From Nocardia abscessus NBRC 100374 (GTDB taxonomy: Bacteria > Actinomycetota > Actinomycetes > Mycobacteriales > Mycobacteriaceae), in NCBI RefSeq assembly GCF_000308455.1, contig NZ_BAFP01000109.1, positions 120,408-184,407 of the forward strand: 64,000 nt of DNA. Reading direction: 5' to 3'. Under the pieces are notes generated by a model. That model was given only the letters and a program-made list of their open reading frames with translations. It had not been told where the DNA came from and made no database searches. The position numbers and the translations under genes were made by a program. This document shows, piece by piece, positions 32,197-40,836 of this stretch (positions within the stretch are counted from its first letter, which is position 1; the number at the start of each line of letters is the position of its first letter).

Positions 32197-32556
32197 ATGC
32201 CCAAGACGCTGCCCGTGATCGACATGTCCGCTCCCGTGTGCTGCCCGCCGGTCGCGGCCGGGCCGGTCGGCGACGACGCCGCGCTGGAAGTGGCGCTGCG
32301 GTTGAAGGCGATCGCCGACCCGGTGCGGGTGAAGCTGCTGTCACTGCTGTTGACCAGCGCTCCCGGCGAAGAGAACGGCGGCGACCTCGCCGCAGCGGTG
32401 GGACTGTCGGAATCGACGGTCAGTCATCACCTCGGCCAGCTCCGCAAGGCCGGGCTCGTGGAGTCCGAACGTCGCGGCATGAATACCTTTCACCGCGCTC
32501 GCCGCGATGCCCTGGCCGCGTTGTGCGTAGTGCTCGACCCCAACTGCTGCCGCTGA
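32197..32556 (+). CDS. arsR: ArsR/SmtB-family metalloregulator
   Basis: A 119-residue winged-helix repressor (LKAIADPVRVKLLSLLLTSA, DLAAAVGLSESTVSHHLGQL, RKAGLVESERRGMNTFHRA). Cys15-Cys16 in the N-terminal SAPVCCPPV match the first two As(III) ligands of corynebacterial ArsR, but there is no cysteine at the third (Cys55-like) position. Instead the protein ends DPNCCR after CVVL. The site is therefore probably built from the N-terminal and C-terminal CC pairs, perhaps across the dimer. It is expected to release DNA on arsenite or cadmium. Confidence 0.88.
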   Translation: MPKTLPVIDMSAPVCCPPVAAGPVGDDAALEVALRLKAIADPVRVKLLSLLLTSAPGEENGGDLAAAVGLSESTVSHHLGQLRKAGLVESERRGMNTFHRARRDALAALCVVLDPNCCR

Positions 32557-32617
32557 CCAACGGGGTCTCGACCGCACCAGAGACCCTGGGGGTATCACCG
32601 TGGCCGGAAATTGCGCC

Positions 32618-32651
32618 ACTCCTCGCACATGTTGCGGCATGTGCGAGGAGT
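32618..32651. terminator. Hairpin with 14-bp perfect stem
   Basis: ACTCCTCGCACATG pairs with CATGTGCGAGGAGT over a 6-base loop, between convergent arsR and a hypothetical gene. Its CCTCGCACA core recurs on the other side of that gene (33423-33470). Confidence 0.6.
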
Positions 32652-32673
32652 AAACCGATTTCGAACAGGACGC

Positions 32674-33348
32674 CTACTTCGGGAGGGCGGTGATGCATTC
32701 GTACATGTGGCCGTCGAGGTAGTACATGGGGGCCACACTCCACAGCATTCGGGTTTCGTCGATGCTGGGGGTGTACATTTCGTCGCCGTCGCTGTTGTAG
32801 TAGCCGAACGAGGTCCCGGGAAAATTCTTGCCTGACGAGTTCAGCCAGCTGGACATCGCTGCTACGAACGCGGAAAACCGCGCCGAGTCGCTGGACTCAC
32901 GGTCGGCCAGCGCGGCGGCACTCTGCGCCCACTCGTCGTATTGCTCCCTCAGCGAGCCGGAAGGCGCCGGTGTTCCGGAGGGGAACGCGATCGCCTCGTA
33001 GACACGGGGCCGGTCGCTGAACCCCGACATCGTCCAATAGATCGAGGACGCGTCGCCGCGATCGGCGCTGTTGTCATCCTCCACATGGCAAATGCCGTAG
33101 ACGTGCACGTCCAGATCCAAACCGAGGCGGCTCAACCAGCCGGGTAGCGCGCCCTCGAAGTGGCTGAGGCAGGTCTGGTCGTCACCCCCGTTCTCCTCGG
33201 CCTCGGTGGCAGCCATCATGCAGGCGAGGCGGTAGGCGTCGTACGCGTCGTCCCGGCCGCCGTTCGTGGCCGGTATGCGCTTCTTCAGCGCCTCGGGGTT
33301 GCGCATCTCGCTCCGGCTGGGCCTTTCGAAGATCTCGACTCGCTTCAT
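32674..33348 (-). CDS. Unrecognised soluble protein flanked by matching hairpins
   Basis: A 224-residue acidic protein without signal peptide or membrane helix. Notable segments are MKRVEIFERPSRSEMRNPEA, YDAYRLACMMAATEAEENGG, LSHFEGALPGWLSRLGLDLD, SSIYWTMSGFSDRPRVYEAI and SPMYYLDGHMYE-like ending. It is rich in Ser, Tyr, Trp and Met and poorer in Ala/Gly than its neighbours. It shares no recognised domain. Hairpins with the same CCTCGCACA core bracket it, consistent with a mobile cassette or shared terminators. Confidence 0.55.
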   Translation of the reverse strand: MKRVEIFERPSRSEMRNPEALKKRIPATNGGRDDAYDAYRLACMMAATEAEENGGDDQTCLSHFEGALPGWLSRLGLDLDVHVYGICHVEDDNSADRGDASSIYWTMSGFSDRPRVYEAIAFPSGTPAPSGSLREQYDEWAQSAAALADRESSDSARFSAFVAAMSSWLNSSGKNFPGTSFGYYNSDGDEMYTPSIDETRMLWSVAPMYYLDGHMYECITALPK

Positions 33349-33422
33349 TCCGGTAACCCTCCGTTACTCGATGGTCGGATTTTGTGTTCGCCATCAACCC
33401 TGACCACGGTCGGGTCAGTCGG

Positions 33423-33470
33423 CCTCGCACATTTCGGGTGGTCCTCGGGGACGGTGCGACGTGTGCGAGG
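33423..33470. repeat. Second copy of the CCTCGCACA/TGTGCGAGG inverted repeat
   Basis: CCTCGCACA (33423-33431) and TGTGCGAGG (33462-33470) form a 9-bp inverted repeat with a 30-base loop. The same 9-mers make the stem of the hairpin at 32618-32651, so the intervening gene is bracketed by related elements. Confidence 0.5.
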
Positions 33471-33509
33471 AATTGCTCCGGGGGTGCGAGACGAAAATAC
33501 CGGTCTCGA

Positions 33510-33815
33510 TCAGGGGTCTGTGGTTTTGTGCCGGGTGACGAGGAAAGACACCAGGAGGTCGAGGAGGGACAGCTCGTCGGCGGCGGCCACGTTCTCGATG
33601 ATCGAATCGAGAATCGGAGCGGCGTAGAGGCGGCCGCTGTCGGGCCCCGCCGCGGTTCGGGCGCTGGCGATCAATTCGTAGAGCACTGTTGCGAGCACGT
33701 AGGCGCGCTGCTCGCTGGGGTGCCCGCAGGCGGCACCGCTCAGGGCCGCGTCGACAGCGGCGATCACGTCGGCGAGAACGGCTATCTCGGCTTCGGCGCG
33801 GTCGTCGGAGGTCAT
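33510..33815 (-). CDS. 101-aa helical hypothetical protein
   Basis: A 101-residue protein predicted to be all helix: IAVLADVIAAVDAALSGAAC, YVLATVLYELIASARTAAG, APILDSIIENVAAADELSLL then DLLVSFLVTRHK. It has no signal peptide or clear membrane helix. ATG at 33815 follows GGTCGGCGACCGC without a strong ribosome site. It is transcribed towards the hairpin-flanked gene. Family not recognised. Confidence 0.45.
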   Translation of the reverse strand: MTSDDRAEAEIAVLADVIAAVDAALSGAACGHPSEQRAYVLATVLYELIASARTAAGPDSGRLYAAPILDSIIENVAAADELSLLDLLVSFLVTRHKTTDP

Positions 33816-34164
33816 GCGGTCGCCGACCGACGGCGCCCCCGCGCGCGAACGCAGCCCAGGATGGCCGCGGCGGTCCGCCCGGCAGGCCGTGACAAGTCAC
33901 GAGGCGGCGACACCTGGATGTTCTGCACTGTCAGGCCCCTCGCGGTCGTCGGTCGACCGGGAACCGGGGCGGGGTCGCCACCCGTCACGATGCGTCGTGC
34001 ACGATTCGGATGTCCCGTCACACGGGGGTTCGGTTGTGCGACAGGGTTTCCCGGTTCCGGGTACGGATTACAGAGTGCCGGTGCAAAATGCCTGGTGGAA
34101 GGTAACGGACACGCAGACTCGAGCAATCGGCAGCAATGACCGTCCGGCAGGGTAAGGGGGCACC
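33816..34164. other. Gene-free divergent intergenic region
   Basis: About 350 bp between the 101-aa gene (minus) and an XRE/TPR regulator (plus). Frames on both strands lack supporting signals. It should hold two promoters; no clear operator was seen. Confidence 0.35.
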
Positions 34165-35358
34165 GTGGCAGAAGTGACGATGTGGACCGGCGCGGATGTG
34201 AAGACGCTCCGGGACGCGTGCAGGTTGACCCAGAGCGAGCTCGCGGAATTGCTGCGTTGTGCGCAACGGACGGTGAGCTTTTGGGAAAGCCGACCGTACC
34301 GCCGGGTGAGTATCGGCCATCAAGCGCGGCTGGACAGGGTTCTGAAAGATGCGGACCATGGGGCGCACAGACGTTTCCGGGCGTTGATTGGAGACCCAGA
34401 CGTGAACCGGCGAGACTTCATCGCCGCCACCGGCGCGGTCATCGGCGCGGCGACAATGAGCAGGGGCGGTTCTCCGACCGTCACGCCGGACGCGATCGGT
34501 CATCTGCGAAAAACCGTGCACTCCGCACAACTGCTGGACGATCAGCTCGGTTCCGACGCCGCCCGGCCGATCATCGAAGCGCAAGCACACACGTGCGCGG
34601 CGCTGCTGCGCGACTGCCCGACCGGTTTGCGGCCCGCACTGCAATCGTTGACCGGAGAGGCCACGGCCAGCAGCGCATGGTCCGCGTGGGATCAGGGCGA
34701 CCTGGTGCGTGCGGAACAACTGTTCCGCACCGCCTACCAGCACGCGGAGGAGTCCGGCGACATCGACATCGCGACCGGCATCCTCTGCCACCGAGCACAA
34801 TTGGCGGTGCAGATGCGTGCGTTTCCGAAAGCCGCCACGATCGCGGACCGGATGCTGCGACTGCCCGTCCAGGACGGTCGGGTCGACGACTTCAGAAAGT
34901 TGTGCGCGGCGCAGGCGTTCGCGTCCGATGGACGCAGGTCTGATGCGTGGCGCCAACTGCTCCAGGTGAGCGACGAGTTCACCGAGCAGACGACGCCGGA
35001 TGAGTCGTACTGCTACTACCAGAGTGCGTGGACGACCGGCGCCATGACTGCCCGCTGCCTGGAAACGGGGGGCGAGCTGGACGTGGCGGCCGACACGATC
35101 GACGCGGTGCTGGGGCTCATCCCGGCCCATGCGACCCGCGACCGGGCTCTGTGGAATCTCAGCCTCGCACAGCTGACGATCACGCGGGATATCGACCGTG
35201 CGTGTGCGGCCGCCGAGCGTGCGCTGGACCTGGCCGCGCGGAACACCTCGCCGCGGCTGCGGCAGGCGTACGCGCAGACCAGGGAGAAGTTCGAGCCGTG
35301 GGCCACGGCGCGACCGGTCCGGGATCTGGACGTCTACGCGACGACCGTGTTGGCGTAG
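34165..35358 (+). CDS. XRE-family HTH regulator with C-terminal TPR-like repeats
   Basis: A 397-residue GTG-started protein after AAGGGGG. The HTH spans about residues 11-60 (LRDACRLTQSELAELLRCAQ, RTVSFWES); residues 100-397 are helical repeats (SAWDQGDLVRAEQLFRTAYQ, HAEESGDIDIATGILCHRAQ, ERALDLAARNTSPRLRQAYA). Between them is a twin-arginine-like segment NRRDFIAATGAVIGAATM, common in this actinomycete class and probably not an export signal. Relatives regulate development or antibiotic genes after peptide sensing. It resembles the dead regulator at 4303-5085. Confidence 0.75.
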   Translation: MAEVTMWTGADVKTLRDACRLTQSELAELLRCAQRTVSFWESRPYRRVSIGHQARLDRVLKDADHGAHRRFRALIGDPDVNRRDFIAATGAVIGAATMSRGGSPTVTPDAIGHLRKTVHSAQLLDDQLGSDAARPIIEAQAHTCAALLRDCPTGLRPALQSLTGEATASSAWSAWDQGDLVRAEQLFRTAYQHAEESGDIDIATGILCHRAQLAVQMRAFPKAATIADRMLRLPVQDGRVDDFRKLCAAQAFASDGRRSDAWRQLLQVSDEFTEQTTPDESYCYYQSAWTTGAMTARCLETGGELDVAADTIDAVLGLIPAHATRDRALWNLSLAQLTITRDIDRACAAAERALDLAARNTSPRLRQAYAQTREKFEPWATARPVRDLDVYATTVLA

Positions 35359-35493
35359 CAGTCCTGCGCCTGTTTGTCCCCGGGTGACCCGGGTATGCGA
35401 TGGATGTCCCGAGTCGCCCCCAAGGGAGCGCTTGTCAACCGAAAGACGCCCGTCCGCGCGATCGGTGCGGGTGGGCGAGGAAAGGGGTAGCAA

Positions 35494-36150
35494 GTGAGCA
35501 CAATGGCCGCCACGGTGGACGTCGACGTTCCGGTTCGCACCGCCTACAACCAGTGGACGCAGTTCGAGTCGTTTCCGCAGTTCATGGAGGGTGTCGAAGC
35601 GGTAGACCAGCTCGATGACCGGCATATGCACTGGCGTGTCCATGTCGGCCCGTCGACGCGGGAGTTCGACGCGACGATCACCGAACAGCATCCCGACGAA
35701 CGGGTCGCCTGGAAGTCCGACAGCGGACCCAAGCACGCGGGGGTAGTCACCTTCCATCGGCTCGACGACACCCACACCAGGGTCACCGCGCAGATGGATG
35801 TCGACCCCGAAGGGTTCGTGGAGAACGTCGCCGACAAGCTCGGCGTGCTGAAGCACCGGGTGAGCGGTGACCTGGAGCGCTTCAAGCACTTCGTCGAAGA
35901 ACGGGGTCGCGAAACGGGTGCTTGGCGCGGCGACATTCCGCGCCCGGACGCCGGAAACACCGCCGCGGAGCGCGGCGGGGCTCCCCGCCCCGGCGAGACC
36001 GGCGGCATGCCCGGCGGAACTCCTCGCCCCGGTGGCGTCGGCGGAACCGGCACCATGCCCGGCGAGACTCCACGCCCGGGTGCCGGCGGAACCGGCATCC
36101 CAGGCGAAGGCGGGGCCGGCAACTGGCCCGGCGGTACTACCCGCCCCTGA
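35494..36150 (+). CDS. SRPBCC (polyketide-cyclase-like) protein with a Pro/Gly-rich tail
   Basis: A 218-residue protein with a GTG start after AAAGGGG. Residues 1-140 form a START-type fold (MAATVDVDVPVRTAYNQWTQ, FESFPQFMEGVEAVDQLDDR, TRVTAQMDVDPEGFVENVAD) like the cyclase/dehydrase-like proteins often induced under stress. The last 75 residues are disordered repeats built on PRPG (GGAPRPGETGGMPGGTPRPG and similar). The ligand is unknown. A terminator follows within 25 bp. Confidence 0.75.
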   Translation: MSTMAATVDVDVPVRTAYNQWTQFESFPQFMEGVEAVDQLDDRHMHWRVHVGPSTREFDATITEQHPDERVAWKSDSGPKHAGVVTFHRLDDTHTRVTAQMDVDPEGFVENVADKLGVLKHRVSGDLERFKHFVEERGRETGAWRGDIPRPDAGNTAAERGGAPRPGETGGMPGGTPRPGGVGGTGTMPGETPRPGAGGTGIPGEGGAGNWPGGTTRP

Positions 36151-36174
36151 CGCCTGAACCGCGCGACAACAACC

Positions 36175-36203
36175 AGCGCCCCCTGGGATTCCCAGGGGGC
36201 GCT
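36175..36203. terminator. Strong hairpin between convergent genes
   Basis: AGCGCCCCCTGGGA and TCCCAGGGGGCGCT pair perfectly with a single-base centre (effective stem about 12 bp), serving the cyclase-like gene and the small membrane protein gene on the other strand. Confidence 0.7.
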
Positions 36204-36210
36204 GCCCGTG

Positions 36211-36465
36211 TCAGGCGGAGTCGGGCTCCTCATCGGTACCGTCCGCCGGATGCGGTTGCGGCGGCACCTGGACCGGACGCAGCAGTGCCCACGCCACGAA
36301 GGCGATGGCCACCACGCCCATGCCGAGCCCGGCCCAGAGGTTCACGTTGACGCCGCCGGTCTTGGCCTGCTGGGCCGCGGTGTCGTGCACCAGGCCGGTG
36401 ACGACGAGGACGATCGCGTAGCAGCCGAGCAACGCGCCGACGATGGTGCGGATATCGAAAAGCAT
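36211..36465 (-). CDS. 84-aa two-helix membrane protein downstream of the symporter
   Basis: Two membrane helices (TIVGALLGCYAIVLVVTGLV and LWAGLGMGVVAIAFVAWALL) separated by a short external loop, with a Pro-rich acidic tail. It starts 12 bp after the symporter stop in the same operon. Small partners of this design accompany SSS-family transporters in actinobacteria, so a subunit or stabilising role is inferred. Confidence 0.65.
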   Translation of the reverse strand: MLFDIRTIVGALLGCYAIVLVVTGLVHDTAAQQAKTGGVNVNLWAGLGMGVVAIAFVAWALLRPVQVPPQPHPADGTDEEPDSA

Positions 36466-36477
36466 TGCGGCGGCTCC

Positions 36478-38235
36478 CTATCCGACGACGATATTGAGTA
36501 TGAGCACGAGCACGAACGCGATGCCCGCCAGCAGGACGGGACGCTGGTACCAGGGCAGCGTGTCCGCCTCGGGGTCGGTGCGCACTTCCTTCGGCGTCTC
36601 CGAGTACACCAGCCCGACCAGCTCCGCCGCCGGTTTCGGCTCGGTCACCTGGGTGACCGCGACGCTGACCACGATGTCGACCACGAACGCCACACCCGCG
36701 GCGACGAAACTCGCCCCTTGGCCGGATAATTCGAACACTTTCATCTCGTGCAGGATGAAAACCGCGATGGCCGAACCTGTTCCGGAGACCAAGCCCATCC
36801 AGCCCGCGGTCGGCGTCATTCGTTTCCAGAACATGCCGAGGATGAACGTGGCGAACAGTGGGGCGTTGAAGAAGCTGAACAGGGTTTGCAGGTAGTCCAT
36901 CATGTTGCTGAACCCGGAGGCGATGAACGCGGTGAAGATCGCGGCCACGGTCGCCCCCACGGTGGCCAGCCGGCCCACGCCGAGGTAATAGCCGTCCGGG
37001 CGGTCGCGCCGCACGTACTGCTGCCACAGGTCGTAGCTGAACACCGTGTTGAACGCGGAGATGTTGGCGGCCATGCCGGCCATGAACGCCGCGAGCAGAC
37101 CGGCCAGCCCCACGCCGAGCAGGCCGTTGGGCAGCACGTCCTTCATGAGGTACAGCAACGCCTGGTTGTAGGTGGTGTCGCTTTCGAAGTCCGGATTCGC
37201 GGTGACCGCCGCCTTGTACTCCGCCATCTGCGGCACCAGCACGGCGCTGATCATGCCGGGGATCACCACGATCAGCGGGATGAACATCTTCGGGTAGGCG
37301 CCGATGATCGGGGTGCGCCGCGCCGCCGCGATGGAGTGCGTGGCCATCGCGCGCTGCACTTCGACGAAGTTCGTCGTCCAGTACCCGAACGAGAGCACGA
37401 ACCCCAGGCCGAACACGATGCCGAGGATCGACAGGAAGTCGTTGGTGAACCCGCTGAGCGCGTTACCCGGCCAGGATTCCAGCTGTTCCGGACCGCCGGG
37501 TGACGCGGCGACCTTCTCCCGCAGGCCGTCCCAGCCTCCGATCTTGTGCAGTCCGACCAGGGTGAGCGGCAGCAGCGCGGCCACGATGACGAAGAACTGG
37601 AGCACCTCGTTGTAGATCGCGGCCGAGAGGCCGCCGAGGGTGATGTAGGACAGCACGATCACGGCGGCCACGATCACCGACACCCACAGCGGCCAGCCCA
37701 GCAGCACGTTGAGGATGGAGCCGAGCAGGTACAGGTTGACCCCGGCGATGAGCACCTGGGCGACGGCGAAGCTCAGCGCGTTCACCAGGTGGGCGCCGGT
37801 GCCGAAGCGGCGGCGCATGAACTCCGGCACGCTGCGCACCTTCGAGCCGTAGTAGAACGGCATCATCACCACGCCGAGGAACAGCATGGCGGGCACCGCG
37901 CCGATCCAGAAGTAGTGGAAGGTCGGGAACCCGTACTCCGCGCCGTTGGCGGACATGCCCATGATCTCCACCGCGCCGAGGTTCGCGGAGATGAATGCCA
38001 GACCGGTCACCCAGGCGGGCAGCGAGCGTCCGGACAGGAAGAAATCGATGCTGGAGGACACGCGCTGCCTGGCCAGCAGGCCGATGCCCATGACGAACAC
38101 GAAATACAGTGCCACCAGCGCGTAATCGACCGGCTGCGCATCCAGCCGCAGGGTCTCGGCGGCTAGCGGGGGCGATGCGGCCAGGGGGGACCCGATCGGC
38201 ACGGCAGCTAGAACGGATGGAGCGGCGAGCGGCAC
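36478..38235 (-). CDS. SSS-family sodium/sugar symporter (SGLT-like)
   Basis: A 585-residue, roughly 14-helix sodium:solute symporter. GLAFISANLGAVEIMGMSAN is the Na+-site/helix-1 region of SGLT-type carriers, with PEFMRRRFG, VLSYITLGGLSAAIYNEVLQ, FGLGFVLSFGYWTTNFVEVQ, RAM, and GLAGLLAAFMAGMAANISAF (Na2 serines). The match to vSGLT-like galactose/glucose carriers and the upstream galK suggest it imports galactose. GTG at 38235 follows AGGAGGA. It lies 173 bp after galK and 12 bp before the small membrane gene. Confidence 0.85.
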   Translation of the reverse strand: MPLAAPSVLAAVPIGSPLAASPPLAAETLRLDAQPVDYALVALYFVFVMGIGLLARQRVSSSIDFFLSGRSLPAWVTGLAFISANLGAVEIMGMSANGAEYGFPTFHYFWIGAVPAMLFLGVVMMPFYYGSKVRSVPEFMRRRFGTGAHLVNALSFAVAQVLIAGVNLYLLGSILNVLLGWPLWVSVIVAAVIVLSYITLGGLSAAIYNEVLQFFVIVAALLPLTLVGLHKIGGWDGLREKVAASPGGPEQLESWPGNALSGFTNDFLSILGIVFGLGFVLSFGYWTTNFVEVQRAMATHSIAAARRTPIIGAYPKMFIPLIVVIPGMISAVLVPQMAEYKAAVTANPDFESDTTYNQALLYLMKDVLPNGLLGVGLAGLLAAFMAGMAANISAFNTVFSYDLWQQYVRRDRPDGYYLGVGRLATVGATVAAIFTAFIASGFSNMMDYLQTLFSFFNAPLFATFILGMFWKRMTPTAGWMGLVSGTGSAIAVFILHEMKVFELSGQGASFVAAGVAFVVDIVVSVAVTQVTEPKPAAELVGLVYSETPKEVRTDPEADTLPWYQRPVLLAGIAFVLVLILNIVVG

Positions 38236-38408
38236 AGCGTTCCTCCTGGCGGTGAAACCGGGGCGTCGAGCGAGACCGTGCGTCGTGCTGGTGCTGCCCG
38301 GCGCGAGCGACCTCCTCGTCGCCCGCCGAATGGTGTCGGCTGACGTTTACTCTGCGTGATCATGCCGTATCGGCGTGGCACATTCGCCCACAAATTCTGG
38401 ACGGTCGC

Positions 38409-39536
38409 TCAGTAGATCCGGTGTGCTCCGGCGGCGGGAACGACGACGAACGTGCGCGGCTCAGTGAAACCCGTCCGTGCGAAATGCCGCCGCACGGACT
38501 CCACCACGATCGCGGTGCGGTCGTGGTCGACGAGCGCGATGACGCTGCCGCCGAATCCGCCGCCGACCATCCGCGCGCCGTGCGCTCCTGCCGCCAGCGC
38601 GGCGTCGACCGCGGCGTCCAAAGCCGGGGTGGACACCTCGAAGTCATCCCGCAGCGAGACGTGCCCCGCGGTCAGTACGGGGCCGATACCGCGGGGGTCG
38701 GCACCCGCGCGCAATTTCTTGGCAACCGCGAGCACCCTGGCGTTCTCGGTCACCACGTGCCTGGCGCGGCGGCGCAGCACGCCGTCGGTGATCCGGTCGG
38801 CGTCCGCGGGGGAAATCACCTCGCGCAAGGTGGCGACGCCGAGCGCCCCGGCCGCCGACGCACATTGCTCGCGACGCTCGGCGTAGCGGCCGTCGACCAG
38901 CTCGTGCGGCTGCCCGGTATCGATCACCAGCAGTTCGAGTCCGAACGCGCCGAGATCGAAGGGGATCTGCTCGTACCCGGCGCCGCGCGGCGCGGTGGCG
39001 TCGCCGGCGAATGCCCGCACGTCCAGCAGCAGCGCGTGCCCGGCCGTGCACAGCATGGCGGCCGACTGGTCGAGCAGGCCGGTCGGAGCGCCGACGTAGT
39101 CGTTCTCGGCGGCGCGGGCCACGTCGATCAGCGCGCGGTCGGTCAGTTCCGGGGCGAACAGATCACGCAGCGCGACCGCCACCGCACATGACAGCGCTGC
39201 CGAGGACGACAGTCCCGCACCGATCGGCACCGCGCCGTCTAGGTCGAGATCCACGCCGGGAATCCGGTGCCCGCTCCGGGCGAACTCGGCGACCACGCCG
39301 AGCGGATAGCGCGCCCATCCCGGCACCCGCGCCCGCTGCGACGCGAGGTCGCAGACCGCGACGAGCACCGGCTCACCGGGCCGTTGCCGCGACACCACCC
39401 GCACCCGCCCGTCGGTGCGCTCCGCCGCCGTGCAGCGCACCACCAGCGGCAACGCGATCGGCAGCACGTAGCCGTCGTTGTAGTCGGTGTGCTCACCGAT
39501 GATGTTGACCCGTCCCGGCGCCACCCATGTCCGCAC
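38409..39536 (-). CDS. galK: Galactokinase
   Basis: A 375-residue GHMP kinase phosphorylating galactose at C1. The galactokinase signature APGRVNIIGEHTDYNDGYVL is at the start, the ATP loop is VPIGAGLSSSAALSCAVAVA, and MVGGGFGGSVIALVD is GHMP motif 3. GTG at 39536 preceded by GAGGA gives the family-like start RTWVAPGR. The symporter behind it likely supplies the sugar. No galT or intact galE is in the window; a scrap of galE is at 60830. Divergent from the arginine decarboxylase operon. Confidence 0.9.
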   Translation of the reverse strand: MRTWVAPGRVNIIGEHTDYNDGYVLPIALPLVVRCTAAERTDGRVRVVSRQRPGEPVLVAVCDLASQRARVPGWARYPLGVVAEFARSGHRIPGVDLDLDGAVPIGAGLSSSAALSCAVAVALRDLFAPELTDRALIDVARAAENDYVGAPTGLLDQSAAMLCTAGHALLLDVRAFAGDATAPRGAGYEQIPFDLGAFGLELLVIDTGQPHELVDGRYAERREQCASAAGALGVATLREVISPADADRITDGVLRRRARHVVTENARVLAVAKKLRAGADPRGIGPVLTAGHVSLRDDFEVSTPALDAAVDAALAAGAHGARMVGGGFGGSVIALVDHDRTAIVVESVRRHFARTGFTEPRTFVVVPAAGAHRIY

Positions 39537-39703
39537 GCTCGTTCCTCGCTGTTCTCGTGGGGTGGTGCCAGGGTACGAGACACGCCGCACGAGCATTGTT
39601 TTCGACGCTCTCGGGTGCGTGATCGCGGTTCATGAAGCACAGTCGATTTCGAAGCAAGACCGGCCTGCAAAATCTGGTGGCCGCGTCGGATCGGGAGGGC
39701 ATC

Positions 39704-40273
39704 ATGATTCACGACACCCCACGCGGCGACTTACGCGCGCGGTCTCGCGCGGATCGGCTGCGGCCGCCGCTGGACCGTCCACTCCCGGCGCCGCTGACCA
39801 TCGAGATCGGCGCGGCGACCGGGGCGGGACCGACCGCCATGTCGGCATTCGACGCGGCGCTGCGCGACCTCGGGGTGGGCGAGGCCAACCTGATCAGGTT
39901 GTCGTCGGTCATTCCGCCGCGCGCCACCGTCGAACGCATCGGCCGGGTGCGCAAGCCGATCCCCTGGGGCGACCGGCTCTACTGCGTCTACGCCGTGCGG
40001 CACGCCTACGGGCGCGGCTCGACCGCCGCGGCCGGCATCGGCTGGGCGCTGCGCGACGACGACTCCGGCGCGGGGCTTTTCGTCGAACACGAGGCCGAGA
40101 CCAGCGAGGAAGTCGCCGCACTGATCCGGGCCAGCCTGGCGGACATGACCCGCCACCGCGGCGGCGGCTTCGGCCCGGTCCAGCTGTGCACGGTGGACGC
40201 CACCTCCGACGGCGACCCGGCCTGCGCGTTGGTCCTCGCGGCCTACCACACGATTCCGTGGGGCCCGCGATGA
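39704..40273 (+). CDS. Pyruvoyl-dependent arginine decarboxylase
   Basis: A 189-residue member of the PvlArgDC family, which makes agmatine and CO2 from arginine. GEANLIRLSSVIPPRATVER contains the self-cleavage site: scission between Ser67 and Ser68 would leave a pyruvoyl group on the new N-terminus of the larger chain. Asn62 and the acidic GLFVEHEAETSEEV strand match active-site elements. It has a family-length core behind a 30-residue basic head. GGGAGGG precedes the ATG at 39704. Its stop overlaps the next start as ATGA. Arginine is the family substrate; a related amino acid cannot be excluded. Confidence 0.85.
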   Translation: MIHDTPRGDLRARSRADRLRPPLDRPLPAPLTIEIGAATGAGPTAMSAFDAALRDLGVGEANLIRLSSVIPPRATVERIGRVRKPIPWGDRLYCVYAVRHAYGRGSTAAAGIGWALRDDDSGAGLFVEHEAETSEEVAALIRASLADMTRHRGGGFGPVQLCTVDATSDGDPACALVLAAYHTIPWGPR

Positions 40274-40836
40274 GCGAAATCTCCGTGACCGTCGAGGGGA
40301 CGATTCCGGAGGAACGGATCGCGGTGTTCCATCGCCTCTACGAGGAGGCGTTCGGCCCGCTGCGCGCGAAAGCCATCGCGCGACAGGTGCTGCATCCGGA
40401 GGAGTTCCGGGAGGAGATGGTGGACCCCCGCGTGCAGAAGTACGTCGCGCACGCGGGCGGCGAGCCGATCGGCGTGACCACGCTGACCAAGCATCTGGAG
40501 ACCGTGCCGTGGATCAGCCCGGACTATTTCGCGGTCCGCTATCCCGAACACGCGGCGCGCGACGCGATCTACTACGCGGGTTTCACCCTTGTTGCGCCAA
40601 GTGCCCGCGAAGGGGCGGCGTTCCATGCCATGATCAAATCAGTTGTCCATGTTTTGGTTGCCGAACGCGCTGCGGTCGGTTGGGACATCTGCTCGTACAA
40701 CAACACTCGGTTCTCGTTCGCCGACAGTATTCGGGCGGTGCTCGACGAACAGGCGAACGTCGAAGTCGCGGTGGAGGATTCCCAGATCTACTACGCGGCC
40801 CGGTTCACCGGGGACGGAGCGACCAAGGGGGGCTGA
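40270..40836 (+). CDS. GNAT-fold acetyltransferase coupled to the arginine decarboxylase
   Basis: A 188-residue protein with a GNAT-like layout: EERIAVFHRLYEEAFGPLRA (helices 1-2), KYVAHAGGEPIGVTTLTKHL (strands 2-3 region), YYAGFTLVAPSAREGAAFHA (strand 4 and CoA-binding turn) and a C-terminal half ending IYYAARFTG. The canonical Q/RxxGxG/A loop is degenerate (APSAREGAAF), so CoA binding is not certain. Overlaps on both sides (ATGA with the decarboxylase, TGATG with the cyclase) imply co-translation. Acetylation of agmatine or a polyamine is an inference from context. Confidence 0.65.
   Translation: MSEISVTVEGTIPEERIAVFHRLYEEAFGPLRAKAIARQVLHPEEFREEMVDPRVQKYVAHAGGEPIGVTTLTKHLETVPWISPDYFAVRYPEHAARDAIYYAGFTLVAPSAREGAAFHAMIKSVVHVLVAERAAVGWDICSYNNTRFSFADSIRAVLDEQANVEVAVEDSQIYYAARFTGDGATKGG

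Noticed and set aside
34430..34500. Twin-arginine export signal inside the XRE/TPR regulator
   Set aside because: NRRDFIAATGAVIGAATM is internal, after the HTH, and recurs in this regulator class; an export role is unlikely.
35379..35393. CCCGGGTGACCCGGG palindrome after the XRE/TPR gene
   Set aside because: Symmetrical but all-GC and short; equally likely by chance in this composition, and no loop for a terminator.
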